64,000 nucleotides of DNA, taken from Streptomyces flavofungini. Lineage in GTDB: Bacteria; Actinomycetota; Actinomycetes; Streptomycetales; Streptomycetaceae. A program made the position numbers and the translations under genes. Below, piece by piece: positions 42,521 to 50,537 of this stretch (position 1 is the first letter of the stretch; every line of letters starts with the position of its first letter). The stretch covers positions 62,001-126,000 of the forward strand of contig NZ_BMVR01000017.1 in the NCBI RefSeq assembly GCF_014650815.1. Direction: 5' to 3'. The notes under the pieces were generated by a model, which was not told the origin of the DNA, did no database searches, and was given only the letters and a program-made list of their open reading frames with translations.

Positions 42521-43327
42521 TTATGACCGGGCGCTCACCGAGTGCTGGTCCGTCGCGACCGGACTGATCGAGGCCTGGAGGAAGGCGGTTACTGCCGAGG
42601 CGAAGAGGTGTGGAACGTCGTGGTGCACGACGTGACCGGCTGGCAGCTCGACACGGCGGATACTGCCGGACCGGCGGACGACCATGTCTTGGGCGTGACC
42701 GACCGTCAATTCGTCGCTGTGGGTTCCATGGATCAGCAGCGTGGGGCAGGTCACGGATATCCAGTCGTTCCAGTGATCACCGTTGAGCGCCTTTTGGGAC
42801 GCCACCGTGTCAGCGATGTCGAAGGAGAACCCCCAGCCCTGCTCCGTCCGACGGAAGGAACACTCCACATAGGGTGCCGCCGCACCCAGGGCCGCTGCCA
42901 GCGCCTCCCGGGACGGCGTGACGCCCGGGAGGCGTGTGGTGAACGACCAGTCGCAGTCCACGACCGCACCGATGTCCTCGACGATCAGCGCGCTGACCTT
43001 GTCCGCGTGGCGGGCCGCGAACTGGTAGGCGTTCACCCCGCCCAGGGAATGGCCGAGGACCGCCACCCGGCTTAGGTCCAGATGCCGGTGAAAGGCCGCC
43101 ACATCGGCTACGTACTCGTCCCGCTCGTAACGGTGAGCTCGGTCGGACTCCCCATGCCCGCGCTGATCGAGCGCGATCACTCGCCACCCCGGAGCCAGCG
43201 CCGCAGCCAACGGAGCAAACGTCAACGCTTCGTTGTAATGCCCGTGCAGCGCCAGCAGCGGCCTACCGGAACCCCCGAAGTCCAGATAGGACAGTCTCCG
43301 ACCATCCACCGTGAAGAATTTGCGCAT
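42521..43327 (-). CDS. Alpha/beta hydrolase, paralogue B
   Basis: The 268-residue hydrolase starts MRKFFTVDGRRLSYLDFGGS and has nucleophile elbow VAVLGHSLGGVNAYQ and catalytic His in LPAGHVVHHD. Where paralogue A has the acid in RGTDSEVL, this one reads HGTHSDEL, so the Asp is displaced by two residues or the acid comes from another strand. A C-terminal tail of about 15 residues is unique. The two genes converge 113 bases apart, as an inverted duplication that has since diverged. Confidence 0.82.
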   Translation of the reverse strand: MRKFFTVDGRRLSYLDFGGSGRPLLALHGHYNEALTFAPLAAALAPGWRVIALDQRGHGESDRAHRYERDEYVADVAAFHRHLDLSRVAVLGHSLGGVNAYQFAARHADKVSALIVEDIGAVVDCDWSFTTRLPGVTPSREALAAALGAAAPYVECSFRRTEQGWGFSFDIADTVASQKALNGDHWNDWISVTCPTLLIHGTHSDELTVGHAQDMVVRRSGSIRRVELPAGHVVHHDVPHLFASAVTAFLQASISPVATDQHSVSARS

Positions 43328-43505
43328 GGTGCGGATAGTAGGAGACGGCACTGACATCTCCCGGCCGACCAGCACCCGTCGCAGCCCACAGGATCGGCTG
43401 CCCGCGCTCAAGCCGAGCTGCACCCAGGTGATTGGGCGCCTCCCCGAGGCGATCGGTGCGTCCGTGTGCGGTCTCGGGGCCGTGCTGTCCCACCGGCACC
43501 ATGAC

Positions 43506-44048
43506 CTACCGGGCACCCAGCGGTGCCAGCACCGCGTCCACGACCCGCAACCGCCGCTCGGGCGTCCACTGCTCCGGCGCCTCGAAACCAGCGAGGACCA
43601 GGCCGTCGACGAGGACATCGACGACATCCGCGGCGCCGGGGCTACCGGCCAGACGCCGCACCGCCGCGTCCCACCAGCGGTTGAACTCCTCGAGCTCGGC
43701 GCGCACGATCGGCTCGGTCCGCGCCCCGAGCACGATCGCCAGCCAGATCCGCTGCGCGTCGGGGCCCGCACCGAGGACCGCCCACTCCACCAGCGCGCGC
43801 AGGGGACGGTCACTGTCGGCGAGCAGCTCGGTGATCTGGGCCTGCCGGGTCTCGATCTCGTGGCGTACGGCGATCCGGATCAGTTCGTCCCGGCCGCTGA
43901 CGTAGTGCGTGACCTGAGAGGTGGAGGCGCCGACGGCCGAGGCGACGGCCCGGATCGTCGCCTCACGGAAACCGCGCTCGGCGGCGATCTTCAGGACCGC
44001 GGCGCCGATGTCGCGGCGGCGGGCTGCGTGGTCGACCTGGCGGGGCAT
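43506..44048 (-). CDS. TetR/AcrR-family transcriptional regulator
   Basis: This 180-residue regulator starts RQVDHAARRRDIGAAVLKIA and has a helix-turn-helix GFREATIRAVASAVGASTSQ then VTHYVSGRDELI. The C-terminal domain is BetI-like (EWAVLGAGPDAQRIWLAIVL). The ATG at 44048 is preferred to the longer frame because the extra 30 residues would cover the divergent operator region. It faces a flavin amine oxidase gene 77 bases away and probably regulates it. Confidence 0.85.
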   Translation of the reverse strand: MPRQVDHAARRRDIGAAVLKIAAERGFREATIRAVASAVGASTSQVTHYVSGRDELIRIAVRHEIETRQAQITELLADSDRPLRALVEWAVLGAGPDAQRIWLAIVLGARTEPIVRAELEEFNRWWDAAVRRLAGSPGAADVVDVLVDGLVLAGFEAPEQWTPERRLRVVDAVLAPLGAR

Positions 44049-44079
44049 CCGGCCACTGTTGCACGCCCCGCACGCTTCA

Positions 44080-44095
44080 TGCAACGCTCGTTGTA
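44080..44095. promoter_or_regulatory. Candidate TetR operator
   Basis: TGCAACGCTCGTTGTA is a near-perfect 16-base palindrome (one mismatched pair) in the 76-base divergent spacer. Related TTGCA and TGCAA elements flank it on both sides. Confidence 0.45.
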
Positions 44096-44124
44096 AAACA
44101 ACTGATGCAAAAACAGGGGTGGTT

Positions 44125-45453
44125 ATGCCTGATGCCATCGTGGTCGGCGCCGGCTACGCGGGGCTGTGCGCCGCACGCCGACTCCGCACGGCCGGGCTCG
44201 ACGTCGTCGTACTGGAAGCAGGCGACCGCGTCGGCGGCCGGACCTGCACCGCACGCCTTTCCGGAGGCTGGGCCGTCGACCTCGGCGGCCAATGGATCGC
44301 CCCCGCCCATACCCGGTTCACCGAACTCGCCCGATCCTACGACGCGGCGACCTTCACCGGCCACGCGCAGGGCGACCACCTGCTGCTGTCCACGACCTCC
44401 CGCCGCCGCTTCACCGGAGAACTCCCTCCGCTGCCCCCGCACGCGACCGCGGTCCTGGCCCTGGCGCTCTGGAAACTGGACCGCCTCGCCAGCCGCACGC
44501 TCACCACCACCCAGGCACAGCACCTCGACTCGATCACCGTCGCCACCTGGCTGCGATGTCGGCTGCCCGTGCCGCAGGCCCGCCGTCTGGCCGAAGCGGT
44601 CTTGGGCGCGGAACTGTCCGTCGACGTGGCAAGCGTGTCCATGCTCGCCCTGATCACCGCCATCCGCAGCGCCGACGGAGTCGGGGGCGGCGTGGCGGCC
44701 GAGACCACAGCCGCCCTCTTCACGCACGGAGCGGACGGCCCCGCCCAGTCCATCGCAGCCGAACTCGGCGACGCCGTACGACTGAACACACCGGTGACCT
44801 CCATCCAGGACACCGGCAACGCGGTACGCGTCGCCGACGTACAGGCCGCCCGAGTGATCGTCACGATCCCACCGCCCCTGGCGGGGCGCATCCACTACGA
44901 CCCACCCATGCCCGCAGCCCGCGACCAGCTGACCCAACGCATGCCCATGGGCGCAGCGCTCAAGGCGTTCGCCGTGTACGACACCCCTTTCTGGCGGGCC
45001 CAGGGACTCTCGGGCCAAGCACTCGACCTCGACGGCCCGATGACCTTCGACGCCTCACGCCCGGGCGGCCCCGGCCTGCTGTGCACACTCGCCACCGGGC
45101 CCGCGGCCCGGCGACTGACCCGACTGGACGCGCCCGAACGCAGGGCCACGATCATCCGATCCCTCATACGCGCATACGGTCCGCGCGCGGCCCGTCCCCT
45201 CGACTGGCGGGAGAAGAACTGGGCCGACGACCCGTACTGCCGAGGCGGATACAACGCCTACTTCCCACCCGGAGTCCTCACCAGCGTCGGCTCCGCACTG
45301 CGTACCCCTGTGGGACGCATCCACTGGGCCGGCAGCGAAACCGCCACCCAGTGGGCCGGCTACATCGAGGGCGCGATCCGCTCAGGCGAACGAGCCGCCG
45401 ACGAAGTCCTGCGGACCGAGGCGAAGTTCACCGAACCGGCAGTGCCGAGCTGA
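44125..45453 (+). CDS. Flavin monoamine oxidase family protein
   Basis: This 442-residue FAD enzyme begins AIVVGAGYAGLCAARRLRTA with the dinucleotide-binding GxGxxG, followed by VLEAGDRVGGRT and DLGGQWIAPAHTRFTELARS. It ends with the second flavin motif GRIHWAGSETATQWAGYIEG. These are the hallmarks of the MAO/PAO/putrescine-oxidase group, which oxidises amines with release of ammonia and peroxide. No signal peptide. The ATG follows AGGGGTGG. It is paired with the divergent TetR gene. The amine substrate is unknown. Confidence 0.87.
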   Translation: MPDAIVVGAGYAGLCAARRLRTAGLDVVVLEAGDRVGGRTCTARLSGGWAVDLGGQWIAPAHTRFTELARSYDAATFTGHAQGDHLLLSTTSRRRFTGELPPLPPHATAVLALALWKLDRLASRTLTTTQAQHLDSITVATWLRCRLPVPQARRLAEAVLGAELSVDVASVSMLALITAIRSADGVGGGVAAETTAALFTHGADGPAQSIAAELGDAVRLNTPVTSIQDTGNAVRVADVQAARVIVTIPPPLAGRIHYDPPMPAARDQLTQRMPMGAALKAFAVYDTPFWRAQGLSGQALDLDGPMTFDASRPGGPGLLCTLATGPAARRLTRLDAPERRATIIRSLIRAYGPRAARPLDWREKNWADDPYCRGGYNAYFPPGVLTSVGSALRTPVGRIHWAGSETATQWAGYIEGAIRSGERAADEVLRTEAKFTEPAVPS

Positions 45454-45593
45454 CCCGCCGGGCCCCTCTTTTTGTTTCCCGCACAGAATCGGGCTGTAGA
45501 ACAACTCCCGCCCTGCTGGAGTCGACGGCGAACCGAACGGCACGCCCCAGGTCCGGGGCCGGCCGACCACGACTCGCACCCACGGGGGCACAC

Positions 45594-46028
45594 ATGTCCA
45601 TCGCTGTAGGTATCCGACGCTTCGCCGCAGCCGGCGTCGGCTCGGCACTCCTCACATCAGGGCTCCTGGCCATGAGCACCGGCCCGGCCCACGCCGCCAC
45701 CCCGATCTGCACCAAGACCGTGACGAAGTCGTACGGCGGCTTCTCAGGGCCCGTTGCCGCGGCATCCAACGGCTCCCTGAACTGCCAGCTGGGCCCGGGC
45801 AACCGCGGCTCCGCGGTCAAGGCGCTCCAGAACTCCCTGTGGCGCTGCAGCACGGCGAACCCCGGCACCATCGACGGCATCTACGGCCGCGACACCAAGG
45901 CAGCTGTCGCCAAGCTCCAGCGGGCCAAGGGCGTGTCACCCGTCGACGGCCTGTACGGCCCGAAGACCCGGAAGGTCTTCTACTGGCTCATCAAGGGCCC
46001 GCAGGGCGCCGTCTGCTCCAAGTTCTGA
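45594..46028 (+). CDS. Secreted peptidoglycan-binding domain protein
   Basis: This 144-residue protein has a signal peptide (about 1-33, ending AHA-AT). A PG_binding_1 domain contains LGPGNRGSAVKALQNSLWRC, GTIDGIYGRDTKAAVAKLQR and VDGLYGPKTRKVFYWLI. Four Cys residues (CTKTVTK, NCQLG, RCSTA, VCSKF) could form two disulfides in the exported protein. No catalytic domain is present, so it probably just binds the cell wall. GGGGG lies before the ATG. A tandem repeat and a long hairpin follow it. Confidence 0.85.
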   Translation: MSIAVGIRRFAAAGVGSALLTSGLLAMSTGPAHAATPICTKTVTKSYGGFSGPVAAASNGSLNCQLGPGNRGSAVKALQNSLWRCSTANPGTIDGIYGRDTKAAVAKLQRAKGVSPVDGLYGPKTRKVFYWLIKGPQGAVCSKF

Positions 46029-46037
46029 TCCCGCAGC

Positions 46038-46078
46038 GTCCCCATCCCGATCAGTAAGTCCCCATCCCCAATCAGTAA
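46038..46078. repeat. Tandem direct repeat, two copies of about 20 bases
   Basis: GTCCCCATCCCGATCAGTAA (46038-46057) is followed by a 21-base copy with one inserted base (46058-46078). It lies between the stop of the peptidoglycan-binding gene and its terminator. Confidence 0.6.
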
Positions 46079-46084
46079 ACGGAG

Positions 46085-46128
46085 GCCGGGTGGCCCGGCA
46101 GGACACTGCTCCTGCCGGGCCACCCGGC
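46085..46128 (+). terminator. Strong hairpin terminator
   Basis: An 18-base perfect stem (46085-46102 with 46111-46128, arm beginning GCCGGGTGGCCCGGC) closes an 8-base loop. It follows the peptidoglycan-binding gene and could also stop the convergent VOC gene. Confidence 0.85.
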
Positions 46129-46249
46129 GCTGTCGTGCGCTTGACTCCACTGCCCGATGCGGCGGAGACCGCCGTCCGGCTCGACGGGCAGGGCGGGCCG
46201 CGATCGTCATCTGACTCCGCGACACCGTCCAAGAGCTGTCAGAAGGGCC

Positions 46250-46660
46250 CTAGTCGCGCTCGGGCCAGACGGGGCCCTGGTCGGTCCAGATGACGCCCTT
46301 GTTGCGGCAGAGACAGAAGGGGTGGCCGATGGGGTCGGTGTAGACGCGGAAGCCGTAGCCGTCGGGGTCGGTGGAGTCCCGCTGCAGGGTCGCGCCGAGG
46401 GCCAGGACGCGGCTCTGTTCGGCCTCGATGTCGTCGACTTCGAAGTCGAGGTGGAACTGCTTGGGGTGCTCGCTGTCGGGCCACTGCGGGGCGCGGTAGT
46501 CCTCCACCTGGATGAAGGCCAGCTCGATCTCACCGAACTGGATACCGGCCCAGTGCTCGTTACTGCCCGCCTTGACCGGGCGACCCGTCACCTCGGAGTA
46601 GAAGGCCGCCAGTTTCATTGTGTCCGGGCAGTCGATGATGAAGTCGGTGAGTCGCAGCAT
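46250..46660 (-). CDS. VOC-family (glyoxalase-like) protein
   Basis: The 136-residue protein starts MLRLTDFIIDCPDTMKLAAF and continues YSEVTGRPVKAGSNEHWAGI. It has paired-strand motifs FHLDFEVDDIEAEQSRVLAL and DGYGFRVYTDPIGHPFCLCR, the last being the usual VOC C-terminal GHPFCL. The start was placed at the ATG that aligns with family members, because the longer frame adds unlike residues. It is downstream of, and in the same direction as, the truncated sigma gene, with about 220 bases between. The ligand is unknown. Confidence 0.82.
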   Translation of the reverse strand: MLRLTDFIIDCPDTMKLAAFYSEVTGRPVKAGSNEHWAGIQFGEIELAFIQVEDYRAPQWPDSEHPKQFHLDFEVDDIEAEQSRVLALGATLQRDSTDPDGYGFRVYTDPIGHPFCLCRNKGVIWTDQGPVWPERD

Positions 46661-46816
46661 CCCGCGATCTTGCCACAAGACGAAATACGCCGGACTCCGA
46701 GGCAAGCGCTAGGGGCCTTCTGACGGATCTCCGTGAAGGGGGGAGCGGCGTTCGGCGTGTGCGATCCGCGTGTGCAGCCGGGGTACCCCCACGCCCGTTC
46801 AGGGCAGTGGGGGCAG

Positions 46817-46882
46817 TCATGTGGCGGCTTCGATGTCTTTGGCCTCCCAGGCCCGCTTGACGTCCTTGGCGATGTCGGCGCG
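46817..46882 (-). pseudogene. Remnant of the sigma factor's C-terminal SnoaL-like domain
   Basis: Reading in frame beyond the sigma gene's TAG gives RADIAKDVKRAWEAKDIEAA and then a second stop. FKxAWEAKDI is the usual first helix of the SnoaL-like domain fused to ECF41 sigma factors. The remaining roughly 90 residues of that domain are absent. Confidence 0.55.
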
Positions 46883-47461
46883 CTAAGTCGACCGGGTCGT
46901 GGGGCCGTAGGAGGTGCGAATGCGGCGGCGGGCAGAGGCGGCGAACTGGCGGCAGGCGGCGGGAGTGCGGCCGACGATGTCGGCGATTTCCGCATAGGGG
47001 TACTGGAAGACGTCGTGGAGCATGAACGCGACACGTTCGGCCGGGGGCATCGATTCGAGCACGACGAGGAAGGACATGGTGATCGACTCGCTCAGGGTGA
47101 CGCGGTCGGCCGGGTCGGCGCTGCGGCTCGATAACCGCCCACCGGTCCCGTCGGCGTGGCCGGGTATCGGCTCAGGGATGCATTCGTCGTAACGCTCGCG
47201 CCGAGCCTTGGCCGCGCCCGGCGCGTCGGGGCACATGAGGTCGGCGCCCTTCGTCAGCCAGGCGCCAGGGGGATCGACGGCCTGCTGTTGTGCGGGGGAC
47301 ATGGCGTACCAACGGGCGTACGTCTCGTGAGCCACATCCTCCGCGTCCGCCAGCGAGCTGAGGAGCCGGTACGCCAGGCCGATCAGCTGACACCGCTCAC
47401 TCATGATCACGCTCAGGCCTGGATCGACTGGGCTGTTCACCGGCTCGGACCGCACGTTCAT
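46883..47461 (-). CDS. ECF41-type RNA polymerase sigma factor, C-terminally truncated
   Basis: This 192-residue sigma factor has region 2 (LIGLAYRLLSSLADAEDVAH, then ETYARWYAM) and region 4 (LESMPPAERVAFMLHDVFQY, then VGRTPAACRQFAASARRRIR). ECF41 members carry a SnoaL-like extension after region 4 that modulates activity, and here a TAG ends the protein just past region 4. The stretch after region 2 (KGADLMCPDAPGAAKARRER) departs from the usual LCLDxLxSAR, a sign of drift. It is divergent from a carboxymuconolactone-decarboxylase-type gene, the classic ECF41 partner. It may be active, hyperactive or dying. Confidence 0.75.
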   Translation of the reverse strand: MNVRSEPVNSPVDPGLSVIMSERCQLIGLAYRLLSSLADAEDVAHETYARWYAMSPAQQQAVDPPGAWLTKGADLMCPDAPGAAKARRERYDECIPEPIPGHADGTGGRLSSRSADPADRVTLSESITMSFLVVLESMPPAERVAFMLHDVFQYPYAEIADIVGRTPAACRQFAASARRRIRTSYGPTTRST

Positions 47462-47502
47462 GGTTCCTCTGCCTCCCTTGCCTGAGGTGCTGTCACGAGT
47501 AC

Positions 47503-47529
47503 GACGAGACGGCCCTGCGGAATGTGACC
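47503..47529 (-). promoter_or_regulatory. ECF41-type promoter for the sigma gene
   Basis: On the minus strand GGTCACA (47529-47523) is separated by 16 bases from CGTC (47506-47503). The known ECF41 consensus is TGTCACA with 16-17 bases to CGTC. Confidence 0.6.
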
Positions 47530-47540
47530 TTGCTCGTCGG

Positions 47541-47567
47541 CCTCACATTCCGCAGGCCTGTCTCGTC
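47541..47567 (+). promoter_or_regulatory. ECF41-type promoter for the CMD-family gene
   Basis: CCTCACA (47541-47547), a 16-base spacer and CGTC (47564-47567) repeat the same element in the opposite direction. The two promoters share TCACATTCCGCAGG exactly, forming an inverted repeat with arms at 47514-47527 and 47543-47556. Confidence 0.62.
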
Positions 47568-47649
47568 GGCCGTGCAGGGACGCACGCGATCCCGCGAACA
47601 GCTGCCGCCTCCCCACGGGGGAGGGGCCAAGCACGAAGGGGAGATCACT

Positions 47650-48123
47650 ATGAACGCCCGCCTCGACTTCCACAGCAACCCGATCGGCGCCAAGCACGTG
47701 AAGTACCTCGCGTCGGCGGGCCAGGCCCTCCTGGCCACCTCGGTGCCGAAGGCCACGATGGAACTGATGGCCCTGCGCATCAGCCAGATCAACGGCTGCG
47801 GTTTCTGCGCCGACATGCACACCAAGGACGCCGCCCACGCCGGGGAGACCCCGGTGCGCATCAACCTCGTCGCGACCTGGCGAGAGGCCACCGTCTTCAC
47901 CGACCCCGAGCGCGCCGCCCTGGAACTGGCCGAACAGGGCACCCGCATCGCGGACGCCGCGGGCGGCGTCAGCGACGAGGTCTGGGCGAACGCCGCCAAG
48001 CACTACGACGAGGACCAACTCGTCGCCCTGGTATCGGCCATCACGCTCCTGAACGCCCTCAACCGTTTGAACGTCATCATCCAGCAGCCCGCAGGCGACT
48101 ACCAGCCCGGCCAGTTCGGGTAG
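47650..48123 (+). CDS. Carboxymuconolactone decarboxylase/AhpD-family protein
   Basis: This 157-residue protein has the AhpD-like core INGCGFCADMHTKDAAHAGE, with the CxxC and following His that act as a thiol redox centre in peroxidase members. It also has YLASAGQALLATSVPKATME before it. The ATG follows GAAGGGGAG. The gene is divergent from the ECF41 sigma factor and carries a matching promoter, so it should be the sigma's direct target. CMD genes are among the conserved ECF41 neighbours (carboxymuconolactone decarboxylases, oxidoreductases, epimerases). Confidence 0.88.
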   Translation: MNARLDFHSNPIGAKHVKYLASAGQALLATSVPKATMELMALRISQINGCGFCADMHTKDAAHAGETPVRINLVATWREATVFTDPERAALELAEQGTRIADAAGGVSDEVWANAAKHYDEDQLVALVSAITLLNALNRLNVIIQQPAGDYQPGQFG

Positions 48124-48180
48124 CCGGGGCAGCCCCCCCCGATCACCGCTGACGGACGGGCCGCACCGGACGGGGACAAC

Positions 48181-48216
48181 GATGGCCGGACGCCGAGTCT
48201 TCGGCGCCCGGCCATC
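48181..48216 (+). terminator. Hairpin terminator of the CMD gene
   Basis: GATGGCCGG-A-CGCCGA pairs with TCGGCG-C-CCGGCCATC around a GTCT loop: 15 pairs with one internal mismatch, about 57 bases after the stop. Confidence 0.7.
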
Positions 48217-48266
48217 GGACCAGGACGGAGACCGGCGACCGGCATCCGGGCTGCCGCACCGACCAC

Positions 48267-48432
48267 GTCGAAATCCGCGCGCTGCACGGCGAGTTCACCG
48301 ACACAAGGATGGCAACGCACGACGACGACCGTTTGGCGTCGCTCTTCGCACGCGAGGGCCCGTCGCGCATGCCCCCGTCGACGCCGCATACGTCGGCCGG
48401 TACGACATCCGCGTCAAGGTCGAGCGGGCGCA
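48267..48432 (+). pseudogene. NTF2/SnoaL-like protein remnant with frameshift
   Basis: One frame gives HVEIRALHGEFTDTRMATHD followed by DDRLASLFAREGPSRMP, the first helix and strand of an NTF2-like protein. A frame change near 48372 continues as VDAAYVGRYDIRVKVERA. Start and the C-terminal half are missing. The region otherwise contains no gene. Confidence 0.45.
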
Positions 48433-48445
48433 AGCCCGCACGAGG

Positions 48446-49297
48446 TCACAGCCGCCGGACGCGCAGCCCGCAGGTCAGCATCGGGAGGGTGAACACACCC
48501 TCGGCGGTCTCCGGCCGACTCGCGAGGTAGGCACGCATCCGGCCCAACGCGGCCTCGCGTTCCTGCTCCGGCATGACCAGCATCCCCGCCTTCGTCGCGA
48601 GGGTCGCGACCAGGGAATCGGCGGTACGCCTCTGCCCGTGCGGGAACTCGTCCTGTTCCGGCGATCCGAACCAGGCGGCCCCGCCCGCCTTGGGAAGGTG
48701 CATGTCGGCAGTCTCGGTACGCCAACTGGTGGGTACGTCACGCGGTCCGATGGCCGCGCTCCCGCCGACCCGCGCGAGTCCGTCCACCCAGTCGACCCGG
48801 TCGTCGAAGACGTTCCACAGCCCCGCCAGAACCCCGCCGGGCGCGAGCACCCTGGCGATCTCGGCCCCCGCGACGTCCATGTCGAACCAGTGCATGGCAT
48901 TGCCCGACAGCACGGCATCAACGGAACCGTCCGGCAGCGGTATCGCCTCGGCGCTACCCGCGAGCGCACGGACATCCGGCAGCGCGCGGCGCAACTCGGC
49001 CAGCATCGCAGCGTCGGGCTCGACCGCGACGACATCGGCACCCCACGCGACAAGCGAGGCGGTGAGCTTGCCGGTCCCGGCACCCAGGTCGAGCACACGC
49101 AGCCCGGGAGCGTGCCCGAGGGCCCAACGCACCGCGTCCTGCGCGTAGTCCGGGCGATGTTCGTCGTAGGCAACCGCCGCCGCACCGAACGACGAGCTAT
49201 GAAGCAGCCGCTCGTCCTGCCGCCGCTCCTGCTCGGTGACCACGCGGCCTCGTACGCAGTCCTGGTCTTGCTCCGTGCCGTCGTCCGTCCGCCCCAT
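48446..49297 (-). CDS. Class I SAM-dependent methyltransferase
   Basis: The 283-residue enzyme has Rossmann methyltransferase motif I LRVLDLGAGTGKLTASLVAW, motif II VVAVEPDAAMLAELRRALP, and a post-II GSAEAIPLPDGSVDAV. The helix HWFDMDVAGAEIARVLAPGG resembles Methyltransf_11 proteins. The ATG at 49297 follows AAAGGAG exactly, so the upstream 56 codons of the open frame are not used. The substrate is unknown. A clean 23-base palindrome lies 93-115 bases upstream. Confidence 0.87.
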   Translation of the reverse strand: MGRTDDGTEQDQDCVRGRVVTEQERRQDERLLHSSSFGAAAVAYDEHRPDYAQDAVRWALGHAPGLRVLDLGAGTGKLTASLVAWGADVVAVEPDAAMLAELRRALPDVRALAGSAEAIPLPDGSVDAVLSGNAMHWFDMDVAGAEIARVLAPGGVLAGLWNVFDDRVDWVDGLARVGGSAAIGPRDVPTSWRTETADMHLPKAGGAAWFGSPEQDEFPHGQRRTADSLVATLATKAGMLVMPEQEREAALGRMRAYLASRPETAEGVFTLPMLTCGLRVRRL

Positions 49298-49389
49298 CGC
49301 AGCTCCTTTGGCAGCAGTCCGTGCCAGGTGCGCAACTCGCGGGCGGCCAAGGGGGGTTGGCAGGGCCCGGGTGGCGCAACCTATCGGCA

Positions 49390-49412
49390 CGATGTATCGA
49401 ACTGATACATCG
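49390..49412. promoter_or_regulatory. Palindromic operator-like site, regulator unknown
   Basis: CGATGTATC (49390-49398) and GATACATCG (49404-49412) are exact inverted repeats around GAACT. It lies in the divergent spacer of the methyltransferase and GNAT genes. Neither product is a regulator. Confidence 0.5.
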
Positions 49413-49559
49413 GCAAGATATGTATGTGGCACGCATTGGCGCAAGGGTCCACTGTTGCTGGCCAACGATCAGACGAAGTGCGCAGGCGCCCAGGGTGTGT
49501 CCTGTCGATCTGACGGGCTGAGTAAAACCAGGTGCCGCCGGGCGCAGCGATGGTGTGAG

Positions 49560-50435
49560 ATGCGGGACATGATGATCGTTCTGAACGAGCCCGGTGTCGA
49601 CGGGCTGACCGGGGCCGTGGCTGCCCTTCGCGCATGGCAGGAGGACCGCACGCCGCTGCAACTCCATCCGGGAGACCTCGGCTGGGCCTGGGCGCTGGGC
49701 GCGGAGAGGCTGGCCGCGGACGTCCGCACCTGGAGCGCGGACGGACGGATCATTGCCGTCGGATACCTGGACGGCCCTGATGTGCTGCGCCTGACGACCG
49801 CGCCGGACCTGCGTCAGGACGGTGAGCTGGCGCGCCAGTTGCTGGCGGACCTCAATGATCCGGAGCGCGGGGTCCTGCCGCCCGGGAAGGTCGGCCTCGA
49901 AATCCCCGACGGCGCCCTGCTCCGCGAGGTCCTCCTGGCGGCGGGCTGGAATCTGGACGAGCCGTGGACGCCGCTGCGCCGCGACCTCGCCGAGCCGGTG
50001 CAGGACTCCGGCCTGCGGATCGAGGTAGCCGGTCCGGAGACGGCGGGGGTGCGGACCGCGGTGCACCGTTCGGCGTTCGGCAGCCCGAGGTTCACCGAGG
50101 AGATCTGGCACGTCCTCGCGGCCGGGCCGGTCTACGCCGACGCCCGCTGCCTGATCGGCTACGACGACCAGGACAACGCGGTGGCCGCGGCGACGGTCTG
50201 GTCGGCCGGGCCCGGCAAGCCCGGCCTGCTGGAGCCGGTCGGCGTGCACGCCGACCATCGCGGTCGCGGCCACGGGACGGCGATCAGCGTCGCCGCTGCG
50301 GCGGCGCTGCGTGAACTGGGTGCATCAAGCGCACTCGTCAGCACCCCGAGCTCGAACGCTGCCGCCGTCGCCACCTACAGGGCGGCTGGATACGAGCCTT
50401 CGTCCGAACGGCTGGACGTCAGCCGAGCCGCCTGA
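49560..50435 (+). CDS. GNAT-family N-acetyltransferase
   Basis: This 291-residue protein has a C-terminal GNAT domain whose acetyl-CoA motif A reads VGVHADHRGRGHGTAISVAA. It is followed by LGASSALVSTPSSNAAAVATYRAAG, the motif B region. The N-terminal half (about 1-150) is a degenerate GNAT-like fold without motif A, so this is a tandem arrangement with one active site. The ATG at 49560 lacks a strong ribosome-binding site; a second ATG at 49569 is possible. The acetylated substrate is unknown. Confidence 0.8.
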   Translation: MRDMMIVLNEPGVDGLTGAVAALRAWQEDRTPLQLHPGDLGWAWALGAERLAADVRTWSADGRIIAVGYLDGPDVLRLTTAPDLRQDGELARQLLADLNDPERGVLPPGKVGLEIPDGALLREVLLAAGWNLDEPWTPLRRDLAEPVQDSGLRIEVAGPETAGVRTAVHRSAFGSPRFTEEIWHVLAAGPVYADARCLIGYDDQDNAVAAATVWSAGPGKPGLLEPVGVHADHRGRGHGTAISVAAAAALRELGASSALVSTPSSNAAAVATYRAAGYEPSSERLDVSRAA

Positions 50436-50537
50436 GACTGATCAGACGGCGGTATCGGACAGGCCGCGTCGCTGACCCCGGCTGGGGCCGAACGCCCTTT
50501 GAGGACATGGGGTAGGCCGGGGTTCGACGATGGTCGG

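Noticed and set aside
44166..46028. 620-codon frame ending with the peptidoglycan-binding protein
   Set aside because: The real gene starts at 45594 with a signal peptide. The rest shadows the amine oxidase.
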